Positions 7,767-16,870 of a DNA stretch of 64,000 nt are shown here, piece after piece. A program made the translations under genes and the position numbers. The notes below the pieces were generated by a model. That model had not been told where the DNA came from. It made no database searches and worked only from the letters and a program-made list of their open reading frames with translations. How positions within the stretch are numbered: the first letter of the stretch is position 1; each line of letters opens with the position of its first letter. The stretch is from NCBI GenBank assembly GCA_016938135.1, contig JAFGVD010000014.1, positions 1-64,000 of the forward strand. The letters run 5' to 3'. Source of the DNA: Coriobacteriia bacterium (lineage in GTDB: Bacteria; Actinomycetota; Coriobacteriia; Anaerosomatales; Anaerosomataceae).

Positions 7767-7788
7767 ATCATACCCCATTGGGTATGAT
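7767..7788. promoter_or_regulatory. operator ATCATACCC-N4-GGGTATGAT upstream of the permease pair
   Basis: A perfect inverted repeat with 9-base arms and a 4-base spacer (CATT), centred about 45 bases before the permease GTG. The core ATACCC-N4-GGGTAT recurs at 9966-9981 before the BASS transporter. The CCC/GGG palindrome resembles operators of CsoR/CstR-type repressors (inference). No such regulator gene is in the window. Confidence 0.7.
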
Positions 7789-7822
7789 TGGCGACTACGC
7801 TCAGAACTCGCGAAGGAGACAC

Positions 7823-8305
7823 GTGGACCTAACAGGAATCGTCTATCTCGCGGGGGTCGGCATCGCGTATGCCGTCTTCTGGCGTAGGTCCCCGGAGCGC
7901 AGCAAAAAGGCCCTCTCGGCCGGAACCAGTTCATTCAAGGGCATGCTGCCCACGTTCATCGCCGTCTTCGGACTCGTGGGCCTGTTCGACGTCTTCATCC
8001 CACCGGCGCTGATCGAGCGCTGGATGGGTTCGTCATCAGGCGCGTTGTCACTGCTGGTGGGCACGGGCCTTGGCACGGTAGCAGCCGGACCGCCCGCCGC
8101 GGCGTACCCTATCGCCGCTACGCTTCTGAAAAACGGTGCCTGGGCACCGGCTGTGGCCGCCTTCATCGTGTCGTGGATACTGGTGGGCTTCATCTCGCTG
8201 CCGATGGAATCGAAGATCTTCGGCGCCCGCTTTGCCATTCTGCGCAACGGCCTGTCCATGATCGCCGCCGCTGTCATCGGACTCCTGATGGGAGTGGTGC
8301 TGTAA
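7823..8305 (+). CDS. permease half, DUF318/YraQ (ArsP-like) family, subunit 1
   Basis: A 160-residue membrane protein. The GTG start at 7823 is chosen because AAGGAG lies 4 bases upstream; an earlier in-frame ATG at 7760 would put the operator inside the gene. The loop GTGLGTVAAGPPAAAYPIAATLL is the PP-containing motif of the PF03773 permease family. It is half the size of a normal permease; the second half is the next gene, whose ATG overlaps this TAA by one base. The pair probably forms one transporter, with a possible metal(loid) or sulfur-species substrate suggested by the shared operator. Confidence 0.8.
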   Translation: MDLTGIVYLAGVGIAYAVFWRRSPERSKKALSAGTSSFKGMLPTFIAVFGLVGLFDVFIPPALIERWMGSSSGALSLLVGTGLGTVAAGPPAAAYPIAATLLKNGAWAPAVAAFIVSWILVGFISLPMESKIFGARFAILRNGLSMIAAAVIGLLMGVVL

Positions 8306-8871
8306 TGGCCTCCTCTCCCGCACCCATAAAGCACTCGCTTGCCGAAACGCTCAAACCGTACCGACTGGTCTTCGCCGTCGCTGCGCTCTACGCCGTGGCG
8401 GCCTTCTCCTCCCCCGCACAGGCATACGAGGCCGCATCCGTAGCTGTAAAGACGTTCGCCGGTGTCGCACCCATCGTCATTGCGGTGTTCGCGGCGCTCG
8501 GTCTTATGCAGGTCTTCGTAGACAAGCAAGCCATGGCACGCCACCTTGGCGAACGCGCGGGTCTGCCCGCGCTACTGCTGGCCGCCGCCGCTGGAACCAT
8601 CCTCGTGGGACCGGTGTTCGTCATCTTCCCGCTGCTCAAGTCGATGCGCGACCACGGAACGAGCTTGTCTATCATCACCACCACGCTGACGGCGTGGGCC
8701 GTCAAGCTCACCATGGTACCGCTTGAGGCGGGATTCCTCGGCTGGAAGTTCTCTATTGCGCGGATGGTGCTCACCCTGTCAGCCGCCGTCGTGATGGGCC
8801 CGCTGATGGGCCGCCTGATGCGTAACGAATCCAGGGCTGATATATGCAAGACCGAACCGAAAGTCGCCTAG
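8305..8871 (+). CDS. permease half, DUF318/YraQ family, subunit 2
   Basis: A 188-residue membrane protein translated in a TAATG overlap with the first half. Its internal loop AAAGTILVGPVFVIFPLLKSM mirrors the GTVAAGPPAAAYPIAATL loop of subunit 1, the duplicated repeat expected of PF03773 permeases. About five membrane segments are seen. The stop lies in a short perfect palindrome (8863-8876, GTCGCCTAGGCGAC) that may aid termination between this gene and the convergent transporter. Confidence 0.8.
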   Translation: MASSPAPIKHSLAETLKPYRLVFAVAALYAVAAFSSPAQAYEAASVAVKTFAGVAPIVIAVFAALGLMQVFVDKQAMARHLGERAGLPALLLAAAAGTILVGPVFVIFPLLKSMRDHGTSLSIITTTLTAWAVKLTMVPLEAGFLGWKFSIARMVLTLSAAVVMGPLMGRLMRNESRADICKTEPKVA

Positions 8872-8909
8872 GCGACAAGTCCGGCCTCGCGACCATCCGC
8901 TAGAGGCTG

Positions 8910-9926
8910 TTAGGCCGTTACTCTAGCGACTGAGACAAGTGCCTTCTCGGCAGGTTCACCAAACACACGCGGCGTCGCCTTCACGTACCATGCAGCGCTC
9001 TGCACCTGCACGATGTAAGCAGCCGCCAACACGAGCGCAGCTTCGGCACCGAACTGCGCGACAGCGATACCCAACGCGATGGAGAGGTTACGCATGACGG
9101 TGCCATACACCACGGCTATCGCATCGCCGCGCGGCAGAAACCGCTTGCCGATGACCGTGGACAACGCAAAGTTGGCTGTGTAGAAGATGACCAGCGGAAC
9201 GAGCACGATGATCACAAGCTGCGGGTTTGTGAAGATCATCCGCGCTTTGAGGCCTATAGCCACGAAGACGATGGCGAGCACCCCGACAGTGGACAAGCCC
9301 GGAAACACAGGTGCGATGCGCTGCTTGTACTCGGCCTGGCCGTATCGGCGCACAAGGACCTTGCGGGTGATGACGCCCGCAACCATGGGGACTGCAACAA
9401 CAAGCACGACCGTCTGCAAGACGCCCATGAAGTCGACCGGGACAACCTTGCCTGCAAGGACCGAAAGATAGACGGGCGCCAGCAACGAGGCCGCTATCAA
9501 TCCGATCACAGTCATCTTGACCGCAGCGCCCACGTTCCCTCGTGCAAAGCCTGTCCACGAGATCGTCATCCCACTCGTGGGGAAGAGACCCGCCAGCACC
9601 ATTCCCACATACAGTCCGGGCTGGTCACGGAAGAACAGCATCGCCAGTCCCCATGCCAGCACCGGGAGCACCAAGAAGTCCAGAACCATCGCCACGCCCA
9701 CCGCGCGCGAGTCCTTGAGGTCAAGCGCCTCGGCAGGACGAAAATTCACAAGCATGGGGTAGACCATGAGCATCGTCATGGGAAGAATGAGCGCCTTGAA
9801 CGGCGTCATGTCCACCACAAGCCCCGCACCAAGACCAAGCCCCATGGATATAGGGATCAGCACCACCAGGTGTTTGGTCAAACGAGACAGGATCTTCACG
9901 GCAGGGTTCACGGTCTGCTCGGACAT
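8910..9926 (-). CDS. BASS/ACR3-like transporter
   Basis: A 338-residue protein with about ten membrane segments, of the bile acid:Na+ symporter / arsenical resistance-3 superfamily (SBF fold). The stretches MVLAGLFPTSGMTISWTGFARGNVGAAVKM and VVYGTVMRNLSIALGIAVAQF match the two crossover regions. The conserved ACR3 cysteine in the fourth helix is not seen, so arsenite export is not assured. The start at 9926 is preceded by GGAG. An operator identical in design to that of the permease pair lies about 40 bases upstream, so the two units should respond to the same signal. Confidence 0.82.
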   Translation of the reverse strand: MSEQTVNPAVKILSRLTKHLVVLIPISMGLGLGAGLVVDMTPFKALILPMTMLMVYPMLVNFRPAEALDLKDSRAVGVAMVLDFLVLPVLAWGLAMLFFRDQPGLYVGMVLAGLFPTSGMTISWTGFARGNVGAAVKMTVIGLIAASLLAPVYLSVLAGKVVPVDFMGVLQTVVLVVAVPMVAGVITRKVLVRRYGQAEYKQRIAPVFPGLSTVGVLAIVFVAIGLKARMIFTNPQLVIIVLVPLVIFYTANFALSTVIGKRFLPRGDAIAVVYGTVMRNLSIALGIAVAQFGAEAALVLAAAYIVQVQSAAWYVKATPRVFGEPAEKALVSVARVTA

Positions 9927-9964
9927 TGGCTTCTCCAATCCAACATGGGAAGAACGCAAGCCAA

Positions 9965-9982
9965 TATACCCCCTTGGGTATA
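9965..9982. promoter_or_regulatory. operator TATACCC-N4-GGGTATA upstream of the BASS transporter
   Basis: A perfect inverted repeat with 7-base arms and the spacer CCTT. It shares the ATACCC-N4-GGGTAT core with the site at 7767-7788. Confidence 0.7.
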
Positions 9983-10047
9983 CCAAAGGCAAATAGAAAG
10001 CCCCCACTTGGGCACTGGGATTCCATGAAAAAGCAGGGCGGTGCGTA

Positions 10048-10716
10048 CTACCCGCCGAGAAGACCGGCGGCTATCGCTACAACACCGAACAGGATGAAGA
10101 ACGCGCCGGATATACGACGCATGAGCAGCTCGGGCAGGTTCTTGCCCAGCGCGCGCCCCACGCCGATGGCGACCGCATCCGCGAGCACCATCCCCAGTGT
10201 CGAGCCCAGCGTGACCGCCCAGAAGCGGCCTCCTGCCGAGACACCCGCCGGCCCCATACCCAGCGCCTCCAGCCAGCCCTGCACCGCAGGCCCTGCGGTC
10301 TTGAGGTAGGTCACGAGCGCGGTCCCGGGGTCAGCAGCGATCGTCATCGTCATGATCTGCGTCTTGTCGCCCAACTCGGCCAGGAAGAACGCGATGCCCG
10401 TGGCAAGTACCGGTCCGAAGCGACCGCCCTTCTCGGCATCGGATTCGTCCACGGAGTCACCGCGCAACGTCCACACACCGAACCCGATGAACAGCAGACC
10501 CGTCATCCACGGCAGCACGCCTTGCGGGATGAAACCTCCTACGGCTTGGCCCACCAGCGTCGTGAAGAAGTGGACGATGAACGTCGCCACCGAGATACCA
10601 AGAATCACCTGCCACGCCTTGTAGCGGCACGCAAGCGACATCGCCAGCAGCTGGGACTTATCGGCAAGCTCGCCGATCATTATGAGCACGAATGCGACCG
10701 AGAAAATATAGCCCAC
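10048..10716 (-). CDS. GDT1/TMEM165 (UPF0016) family cation transporter
   Basis: A 222-residue membrane protein with the two family signatures GELADKSQ and AELGDKTQ (E-x-G-D-K-S/T) in its two inverted halves. Family members move Mn2+ or Ca2+ in exchange for protons. The GTG start at 10716 has GGAGGT 6 bases upstream. No yybP-ykoY manganese riboswitch pattern is visible in the short space before it. Confidence 0.9.
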   Translation of the reverse strand: MGYIFSVAFVLIMIGELADKSQLLAMSLACRYKAWQVILGISVATFIVHFFTTLVGQAVGGFIPQGVLPWMTGLLFIGFGVWTLRGDSVDESDAEKGGRFGPVLATGIAFFLAELGDKTQIMTMTIAADPGTALVTYLKTAGPAVQGWLEALGMGPAGVSAGGRFWAVTLGSTLGMVLADAVAIGVGRALGKNLPELLMRRISGAFFILFGVVAIAAGLLGG

Positions 10717-10774
10717 GCTTACCTCCAGTGATTCCTAGCAGAGGCAAGGATAGCGCAGCAGCGGGCCGGACGTC

Positions 10775-13700
10775 CTAAGGCTGCCACATCACGATGCCGG
10801 GATTAATGTGTCGCGAGTTGTTCATGCTGTGACACAGCGCGTCGCAGTCGCCGTTCTGCCAGCCGGAGCCCGTGGGTCCGTGAGGTTCGGCCGTGAACCG
10901 GTCGAGTTCGCCGTCCCACACCCAACTGGAGGTGGGATCGAGCTTGTGGCTTGTGCTGCGAGTGTATGGGGAGATGTTGGCGGCCGACAGTTCGTCCTGG
11001 CGAAGCAGACGCGGCAGTTTCCAGCCATGCGGCACAGCGACATGGCATGAAGAACAGGTGAAGTAGCCATGCCGATAGAAGGTGTGCACTGTGTTGGAAG
11101 CCTTGTTGTGGCACCGGCCGCACAGGAACTCGGTGTCCCACTCGTCCAGCGTCGTCTGATACCAGCGTTTGTACGTGCCGGAGTAACTGTCGTAGACGCC
11201 GTCTGCGACCAGCCCGAAGGGCTTATCTGAGCCGTGCGGGCCCACCGCGCCACCGACGTCGGATGTGTGACAGTCCGTGCACGTAAGCTGGCTGTTCTTC
11301 GTGAGCCCTGTTCCCGCCCGGAACGCCTGGGCGTCGGAGGGGAACGGCCAGCTAAAGGCGAGCCCGTCCGCGGGACCCTCTTTGGGCCAGCTCGCGCGTG
11401 AGCCCACGATGTTGTGCCCGCTCTGGTTTGCAGGATTGAACTCGATCGACAGGTTCGTCGCGTAGTAAGAGAACGTGGCACTGCTCCCCAGTGTGGGATC
11501 CGCCGGTGTAGTGAATCGCAGGTTCATCGAGCTCATGGCGTGGCAGCGCAGGCAGACGTATGCCTCATAGCCGCCATCCCCGATCGTCCGCGTGTTCTCG
11601 TAGCTCGTGGCGGCGGTCCAGTTTCCGCTGCCCCATACCGGCGAGACACCTGCGGCGCCCTGCAGAGCCGGCCCGGCTTCGCTCTCGCCAAGCGTGTGAG
11701 TGCCGGCCTGGGCGACGTGGGGGTCATGGCAGTCCGCGCACTCGATGTGACGCGACGTTTGCGTCAGTGTCGTCTCTCGGCTACTGTGCCTGCCGATGAA
11801 GTCACCCACACTGTGACCGCGCGTGAGAGCAAGACTCGTCGCGATATCCGGTGCACCGGAAGCCTGGACGCCGAGCGTCCCATTGCCGTGGCACTGCAAG
11901 CACAGGTTGGATCCGGTCGCCGCCGAGCTGCTGTTGTCGCGCTCGCCCGCAACACCTGCCGAGAAGCCCGCAGGTCGCGTCCACGCCAGAAGGCTGCGGT
12001 TATCAGACCCGTGCGGATCATGGCAGGTCTCACACAGCGCCCGCGTTCCCGAAGTCGTCGCGTGTGCCGAGGATGCGTACGCCGCTCCGGTGACGGACTT
12101 GTCCCAGCCCGCGAACGCCGGATAGCCGGACGCGTCGCTGAACGAGACATCATAGGGGACGAAGGCCGCAGCCGTGGCGGTCGCTACAGGGGCGGTGCCG
12201 TCGTGGCACGTCAGACAGAACGACGTTGTGGTCCCGGTGAAGCTCGAGCGCGTGTCGTCGGGGTCAGCCACCCGCGAGACGTCCCAGACGCCACTGCCCT
12301 TCTCGGCCAGGTGTGTGTTGTGGCAGTTGACGCACGTGAGCGAACCGCCGGCGGTAAAGGACTCGTACTCCGAGGTAACGCTCACGGAATAGACAGACGG
12401 CGTAGAGTTGTGGAGCGTGGAGTACAGGTGCACCCGTACTCGAAACTCGTCGTAGGCATGCACGTCCAGATCACGCAGGTTCACCGGCGCACTCGCGTCC
12501 GTGTAGCCGGGGACGTCCACCCACACCCCGTCGGATGACCCCTGTAAGTCAAGACGAACATAGGAGTCCGCCCCTACCTCGCCGGTCCAGTTCAGTTCAC
12601 CCAGACGGTACACACTGGCAGCGGGAGTGAACGCGGGTGTGAGGACCGTACCGTGACCAACGTACCCGGATCCCGTATAAGGACCGGGATCCGTCCAGGC
12701 AAACGCCATGGAGGTGCCCACAGGCATCGAGTTCGAGTCGTTGTAGTAGCCCCATTCGTTCCAGAATCGATGCGTGGCGGCATCTGCAACGGGGTCGGCA
12801 GGTATGGTCCGCCAGGACAGGTCCGGACGTCCGCCGCCCTGTATCGCGTAGATAGTGCTGTTGCCGTCCCACTCCAGGGCACCGCCGTCATCCAGCTGAT
12901 AGTAGCCCCAGGTGAACGGGAACCCGGGCGCCTCGCTCAACGCAGGCGTTCCAGCCAACCCGCTGACAAGCTGCGTGCGGCCTGCGTTGGCGGCACTCGT
13001 GCCCACGATGTAGATGTAATCGACGCCGCTCACCGTGACACGCGCCATCCGGTTGTGGCGCACCGTGGTGGTCGAGAGTGTGACTTGCAGGCCCGTCGAG
13101 GTGAAGTCAGTCAGGCCGGAGGCCGTCGACGGCGAGTCGAGATAGTACACCATGCCGTCGCCGCTCGTGCCGTCGCGGTTCACAACGAACAGCCGGTCAG
13201 CCTGGGGCGAATACGCGATCGTTGAGCCGATGCCGAGCCCCGTTTCAACACCGCCGATCGCAAAGCGGATGCCCGCAGTCCAGGTATCGGTGTCATACTC
13301 CCACTTCATGATGTACGAGCTTCCTTCGCCCGCCGAGTAGAACGCGACACCATGTGCGGTATCCGCATCGCTGTCTGCGCCGGTGCCGATGGCGACGGGC
13401 GTTGCGGACGCCGTCGTGAGGACACCGTCGCCGCTATTCGCAGGAGGAGTATAGGACCAACGGGTCGTCGTGCCCACGCCGCCCGATTCGCCCCGGGTGA
13501 TGTAGATGACGTCACCGATCTCCAGGCTCGTGGAACCTGATCCCGGTTCCAGCGTGTCCGGTGGGTCGAAGCCCTTGCTATCGATGTTGCCCTGGTCGAA
13601 CGAGTGGTACCCCGCTCCATTGAAGTTGACGTTCATGCCGTTGATGAAGCCCAGATTGAGCGGCTCGTAGTCACGCAGCACCGAGGAGCTATACCTGAGC

Positions 13701-15007
13701 GCCATGTAATCCGGATAACCCGAGTATTCGTCCCCCGGCCAGGTCAAGACATCGGTCAGTGTCGCAGTCGCGAACTCCGCAAGCGACCCTATCGAGAACT
13801 CTGTCTGCGACTTTGCCGCGTACCCCCCGCCCGTGGACAGGTACGGGTGGCTTGAAGTGCTTGTGAACTCACTCCACACGTCACGGTCGTTCCAGGTGTA
13901 CGGCTTCCCGTCGCCGCGGTCGGCCTCCACACCCTTAAAAGCCTGCGCCGAGTGGCACTTGAAGCACAGGCCGCTCTCGGCGTTGCCCGTGTCCGTCGTC
14001 CCGCTTCCGCGATAGTCCACCAGCCCCGCGACCGGCGACGCATGCTCGGCGTGACACACCTGGCATTGCGTGGCGGCTCCATCGGTCACTGGCACCTCGG
14101 TAGGATTATGCGCCGAGGCAAGATAGCCGCTTTCGTGGTCGCCGGCGGTGGCGTCATAGGCGTCCGCACCGCCCATCTCGGCCATAAGCGTGTCGTCAGC
14201 GCCATGACATCCCAGGCAGAAGTCGTTCTCCAGCGGGGCCTGCTGCGTGCTGAACAACCACGCCGAAGGCATCCCGGTCCGCAGCAGGTCGGGATAACCG
14301 ACTTCGGGCAAGACCGCGAACGGTCGGCGATGCGGGGTGTGGCATGCGGTGCATTCCCGCTCCGTGGAGACCATATGGCCGTTGCGATGCGTCGATCCGC
14401 CGGAGGGTAGAGGGGTCGCGGTCTCGTCGTAGAAGCCCGCCTGGACGTCGCTCGATGCAGCGATGCCGTAGCTGCGGGTCGTCTCGGTCATCCCGTGACA
14501 TGCGTAGCAGGCCTGGGCGCCGCTGGCCCCAAGCGAAGCTCTGCCGGTGGGCTCGTCATGCAGGTCGTGGCACACCTGACACGAGCGAACGTTGTCTGCC
14601 CGAGCGGCGCCGTGCGGATTCGGCGTCACGTTCTGGGAGATGTCCGTCTGCGTATCAGCCGTCCAGACCACGACGTAGTAGTACTGGAACTTGGCTTCAG
14701 TCTCGCCGGTAGCGGGCTCCACCACCACCGATCTGGTACCGGCCGGCGTGGACGTGACCAAAGTGGACGCGCTCACGTCGTCCAGCGCAAGAGGCGCGGC
14801 CGACCGATGGATCTCGTAGCCGTCAGGCTCCACACCGTCGTAGCTCCAGGTCACGCGGACCTCTGAGCCACTGTTGACGGCCGCAGTGACATCTTGCAGC
14901 CCTGCTTGAAAGGAGCCGGGCGGTGAGATTGCGGCGACCGACGAGACCATCATGAGAAGCCCCACCGTGGCAAGCAGGATGGGGTACGTTGAGTGGCGTT
15001 CACGCAT
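10775..15007 (-). CDS. giant multihaem c-type cytochrome
   Basis: About 1,410 residues, exported by a signal peptide (YPILLATVGLLMMVSSVAA). A fibronectin-III-like domain follows (about residues 40-130, ending YYYVVVWTADTQT). There are 15 CXXCH haem-binding motifs and one C-xxx-CH (CDALCH) near the C-terminus. The first six are in roughly residues 140-360 and the rest beyond about residue 890. The 500-residue haem-free middle looks beta-rich (SSSYIMKWEYDTD-type blades). This design fits extracellular electron transfer or a surface redox relay in a Gram-positive anaerobe. The start at ATG 15007 is uncertain; a TTG at 15025 is possible. Neither has a clear ribosome-binding site. Confidence 0.9.
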   Translation of the reverse strand: MRERHSTYPILLATVGLLMMVSSVAAISPPGSFQAGLQDVTAAVNSGSEVRVTWSYDGVEPDGYEIHRSAAPLALDDVSASTLVTSTPAGTRSVVVEPATGETEAKFQYYYVVVWTADTQTDISQNVTPNPHGAARADNVRSCQVCHDLHDEPTGRASLGASGAQACYACHGMTETTRSYGIAASSDVQAGFYDETATPLPSGGSTHRNGHMVSTERECTACHTPHRRPFAVLPEVGYPDLLRTGMPSAWLFSTQQAPLENDFCLGCHGADDTLMAEMGGADAYDATAGDHESGYLASAHNPTEVPVTDGAATQCQVCHAEHASPVAGLVDYRGSGTTDTGNAESGLCFKCHSAQAFKGVEADRGDGKPYTWNDRDVWSEFTSTSSHPYLSTGGGYAAKSQTEFSIGSLAEFATATLTDVLTWPGDEYSGYPDYMALRYSSSVLRDYEPLNLGFINGMNVNFNGAGYHSFDQGNIDSKGFDPPDTLEPGSGSTSLEIGDVIYITRGESGGVGTTTRWSYTPPANSGDGVLTTASATPVAIGTGADSDADTAHGVAFYSAGEGSSYIMKWEYDTDTWTAGIRFAIGGVETGLGIGSTIAYSPQADRLFVVNRDGTSGDGMVYYLDSPSTASGLTDFTSTGLQVTLSTTTVRHNRMARVTVSGVDYIYIVGTSAANAGRTQLVSGLAGTPALSEAPGFPFTWGYYQLDDGGALEWDGNSTIYAIQGGGRPDLSWRTIPADPVADAATHRFWNEWGYYNDSNSMPVGTSMAFAWTDPGPYTGSGYVGHGTVLTPAFTPAASVYRLGELNWTGEVGADSYVRLDLQGSSDGVWVDVPGYTDASAPVNLRDLDVHAYDEFRVRVHLYSTLHNSTPSVYSVSVTSEYESFTAGGSLTCVNCHNTHLAEKGSGVWDVSRVADPDDTRSSFTGTTTSFCLTCHDGTAPVATATAAAFVPYDVSFSDASGYPAFAGWDKSVTGAAYASSAHATTSGTRALCETCHDPHGSDNRSLLAWTRPAGFSAGVAGERDNSSSAATGSNLCLQCHGNGTLGVQASGAPDIATSLALTRGHSVGDFIGRHSSRETTLTQTSRHIECADCHDPHVAQAGTHTLGESEAGPALQGAAGVSPVWGSGNWTAATSYENTRTIGDGGYEAYVCLRCHAMSSMNLRFTTPADPTLGSSATFSYYATNLSIEFNPANQSGHNIVGSRASWPKEGPADGLAFSWPFPSDAQAFRAGTGLTKNSQLTCTDCHTSDVGGAVGPHGSDKPFGLVADGVYDSYSGTYKRWYQTTLDEWDTEFLCGRCHNKASNTVHTFYRHGYFTCSSCHVAVPHGWKLPRLLRQDELSAANISPYTRSTSHKLDPTSSWVWDGELDRFTAEPHGPTGSGWQNGDCDALCHSMNNSRHINPGIVMWQP

Positions 15008-15135
15008 TGATTTCACAGTCTGCAAGTAAGCCGCCCGACCGGTGCGGTCACAGCGGATGCATCACTCAACTTCAGTGTTCTTCAGCATCCTGCAGCCATG
15101 ATAGCATTCGTTATCCCCCGAACAAATAGCACCCG

Positions 15136-15486
15136 CTACAACGAACCTGCTGCATCCTGAAGCAAACGGGCGCGGTCACGATCCTGTCGGGCAGATCCCA
15201 TGTCTCCCAGCGCATCATGTGCGTCGGCACGGGCCGCCAACAGCCCGGCCAGCGCACGGGCGACCTCCACATCCATCTCCCCACCCGCCGAGAGGAAAGC
15301 CACCAGACCTTCACCGCTCATCGCGTCGACGATGCTGACAGGGAGGCCCGCCAGCTCGCCGATAGCGTCATCGGCCAGCTCCACCGCTTCAGCCGGTTCG
15401 CCCTCGGCGATCCGCCCCATGATGCGCTGCAACAAGACACCCATCATCTCGATGAGGCGTAGTAGATAGTCGCTTTGAAATCCCAT
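15136..15486 (-). CDS. small helical hypothetical protein (DUF6483-like)
   Basis: A 116-residue, mostly helical, acidic protein beginning MGFQSDYLLRLIEMMGVLLQ, a start resembling DUF6483 proteins (tentative). The C-terminal half has TPR-like spacing (ARALAGLLAARADAHDALGD). It is transcribed away from the REC-GGDEF gene. No ribosome-binding site is visible; instead TATACT lies exactly 6 bases before the ATG. Confidence 0.75.
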   Translation of the reverse strand: MGFQSDYLLRLIEMMGVLLQRIMGRIAEGEPAEAVELADDAIGELAGLPVSIVDAMSGEGLVAFLSAGGEMDVEVARALAGLLAARADAHDALGDMGSARQDRDRARLLQDAAGSL

Positions 15487-15492
15487 GACTTG

Positions 15493-15498
15493 AGTATA
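15493..15498 (-). promoter_or_regulatory. -10 box 6 nt before the 15486 ATG (leaderless candidate)
   Basis: TATACT, then CAAGTC, then ATG on the minus strand. The spacing is the same as at 3909, 22163, 38781 and 39158. Confidence 0.5.
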
Positions 15499-15631
15499 CG
15501 TCTACGGCAGGGGGTGGCCGCCCACCGGCATATGGAGAAGTAGGTTCTGCCGGGTTGTTGTCGAATATTAAAGTAGATATCGCGCCTCTCACTCTGGGAG
15601 GTCGAAGGATACAACAGCACTGGGGGCACAC

Positions 15632-16621
15632 ATGAGCGCCGATCGCAGTACGACGAGGTGCAAGGTCCTGCTCGTGGAGGACACTAAGACCCTGCTCCAG
15701 ATGGTGAGCATGACCCTGGAGGAACGCGGCTACGCCGTGCTCAAAGCTTCCAACGGGATCACCGCACTGGAGCTGCTTGGTGAACACACACCCGAGGTAG
15801 TCGTTCTCGACATCAACCTGCCGGACATCGACGGCTTCGAGCTGTGCAAGCGGATCAAGGCCGGACCTCGCAGTCGCAACATCCCTGTCCTGATGATGAC
15901 CGACATGGGCAAGTCCGGCTTCGAGATCATGTCGATCGAAGCAGGGGCAGACGACTTCATCCCAAAACCCATCGACCCTCTGGTCCTGGATGCACGCATC
16001 CAGATGGTCGTAAGGCGCATGCGTCGGGAGCGCTTCGCGAACGCGCTCACCGGACTGCCGGCCAACGCCCTGACCGAGGAAAGACTCGGCTTTCTGATAA
16101 CGCGTGGCAAGCCGTTCGCGGTGTCGTTCGTGGACATCGATGGCTTCGAGGCGTTCAACCGCCGCTACGGACATGACCGTGGCGACCTTGTCATCCGACA
16201 CCTCTCCGGACTCATCGGCGAGGCCCTCAGCTTCAACGGGGCAAGTGACCCGTTCATCGGGCATCTGGGTGGCGACGACTTCATCTTCGTGAGCGATCCC
16301 GAGAACTCCGAGAGGATCGCAAAGAGCATCGTGCACGGGTTCGAGCTGAGCATCATGGACTTCTTCGACGATGAGGACCGTGCGCACGGCGGCTTCAACC
16401 TGAAGAAGCGCAACGGCGACGTGAAGCGCTACGGCCCGCCGACGATCTCCATTGCGGTGGTCAATGTCACTGACCAGATGCCCGGTTCGGTCGTCAGCCT
16501 CATGGACGCCGGCGCCGAGCTGCTGCGCTATGCCAAGCAGGCGGGCGGAGACACAGTGGTGGTCGAACGACGTTCTGACGACAAAGGACCCGCAGAGCGC
16601 ACTACCTCAGAAAACGAGTAA
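15632..16621 (+). CDS. response regulator with degenerate GGDEF domain
   Basis: A 329-residue protein. Residues about 10-128 form a receiver domain (VLLVEDTKTLL, phospho-acceptor Asp in VVVLDINLPDIDGFEL, KP in FIPKPIDP). Residues about 135-310 resemble a diguanylate cyclase (SFVDIDGFEAFNRRYGHDRGD), but the active-site motif reads GGDDF instead of GG[D/E]EF and a nonstandard insert follows. It may be a weak cyclase or a c-di-GMP/GTP-binding effector. No kinase is in the same operon; the PAS kinase at 16871 is the nearest candidate partner. Confidence 0.87.
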   Translation: MSADRSTTRCKVLLVEDTKTLLQMVSMTLEERGYAVLKASNGITALELLGEHTPEVVVLDINLPDIDGFELCKRIKAGPRSRNIPVLMMTDMGKSGFEIMSIEAGADDFIPKPIDPLVLDARIQMVVRRMRRERFANALTGLPANALTEERLGFLITRGKPFAVSFVDIDGFEAFNRRYGHDRGDLVIRHLSGLIGEALSFNGASDPFIGHLGGDDFIFVSDPENSERIAKSIVHGFELSIMDFFDDEDRAHGGFNLKKRNGDVKRYGPPTISIAVVNVTDQMPGSVVSLMDAGAELLRYAKQAGGDTVVVERRSDDKGPAERTTSENE

Positions 16622-16645
16622 AGGCGAGGTTTCCCTCGCCCTTAC
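16621..16645. terminator. hairpin between REC-GGDEF gene and tRNA-Ser(GGA)
   Basis: AAGGCGAGG and CCTCGCCCTT pair around a TTTC loop directly after the stop codon, between two convergent genes. It probably acts as a terminator in both directions. Confidence 0.6.
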
Positions 16646-16685
16646 TGCTCACTATCGGTCCGACGGACGTCGGCTCTCATTCGTA

Positions 16686-16779
16686 TGGCGGAGAGTCAGG
16701 GATTCGAACCCTGGGTACCGGTTCAAGCCGGCACACACGATTTCCAGTCGTGCTCCTTCAACCACTCGGACAACTCTCC
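16686..16779 (-). tRNA. tRNA-Ser (anticodon GGA)
   Basis: Minus-strand cloverleaf. The acceptor GGAGAGT/ACTCTCC has an encoded CCA, the anticodon loop CTGGAAA gives GGA, and there is a long variable arm and a GGTTCGAATCC T-arm. Confidence 0.96.
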
Positions 16780-16870
16780 ATGGCGTCCCGCCCGACCGGT
16801 GCGCCAGCCGTGCGGAAACGCAAAGGCGAGTATAGCGAGGAAGCGAGGCGCGGGCAATGTGTGAGTGGCG

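Noticed and set aside
11414-12538. 374-residue plus-strand frame
   Set aside because: Antisense to the cytochrome gene. Its composition (Arg/Ala-rich) is that of a shadow frame in GC-rich DNA.
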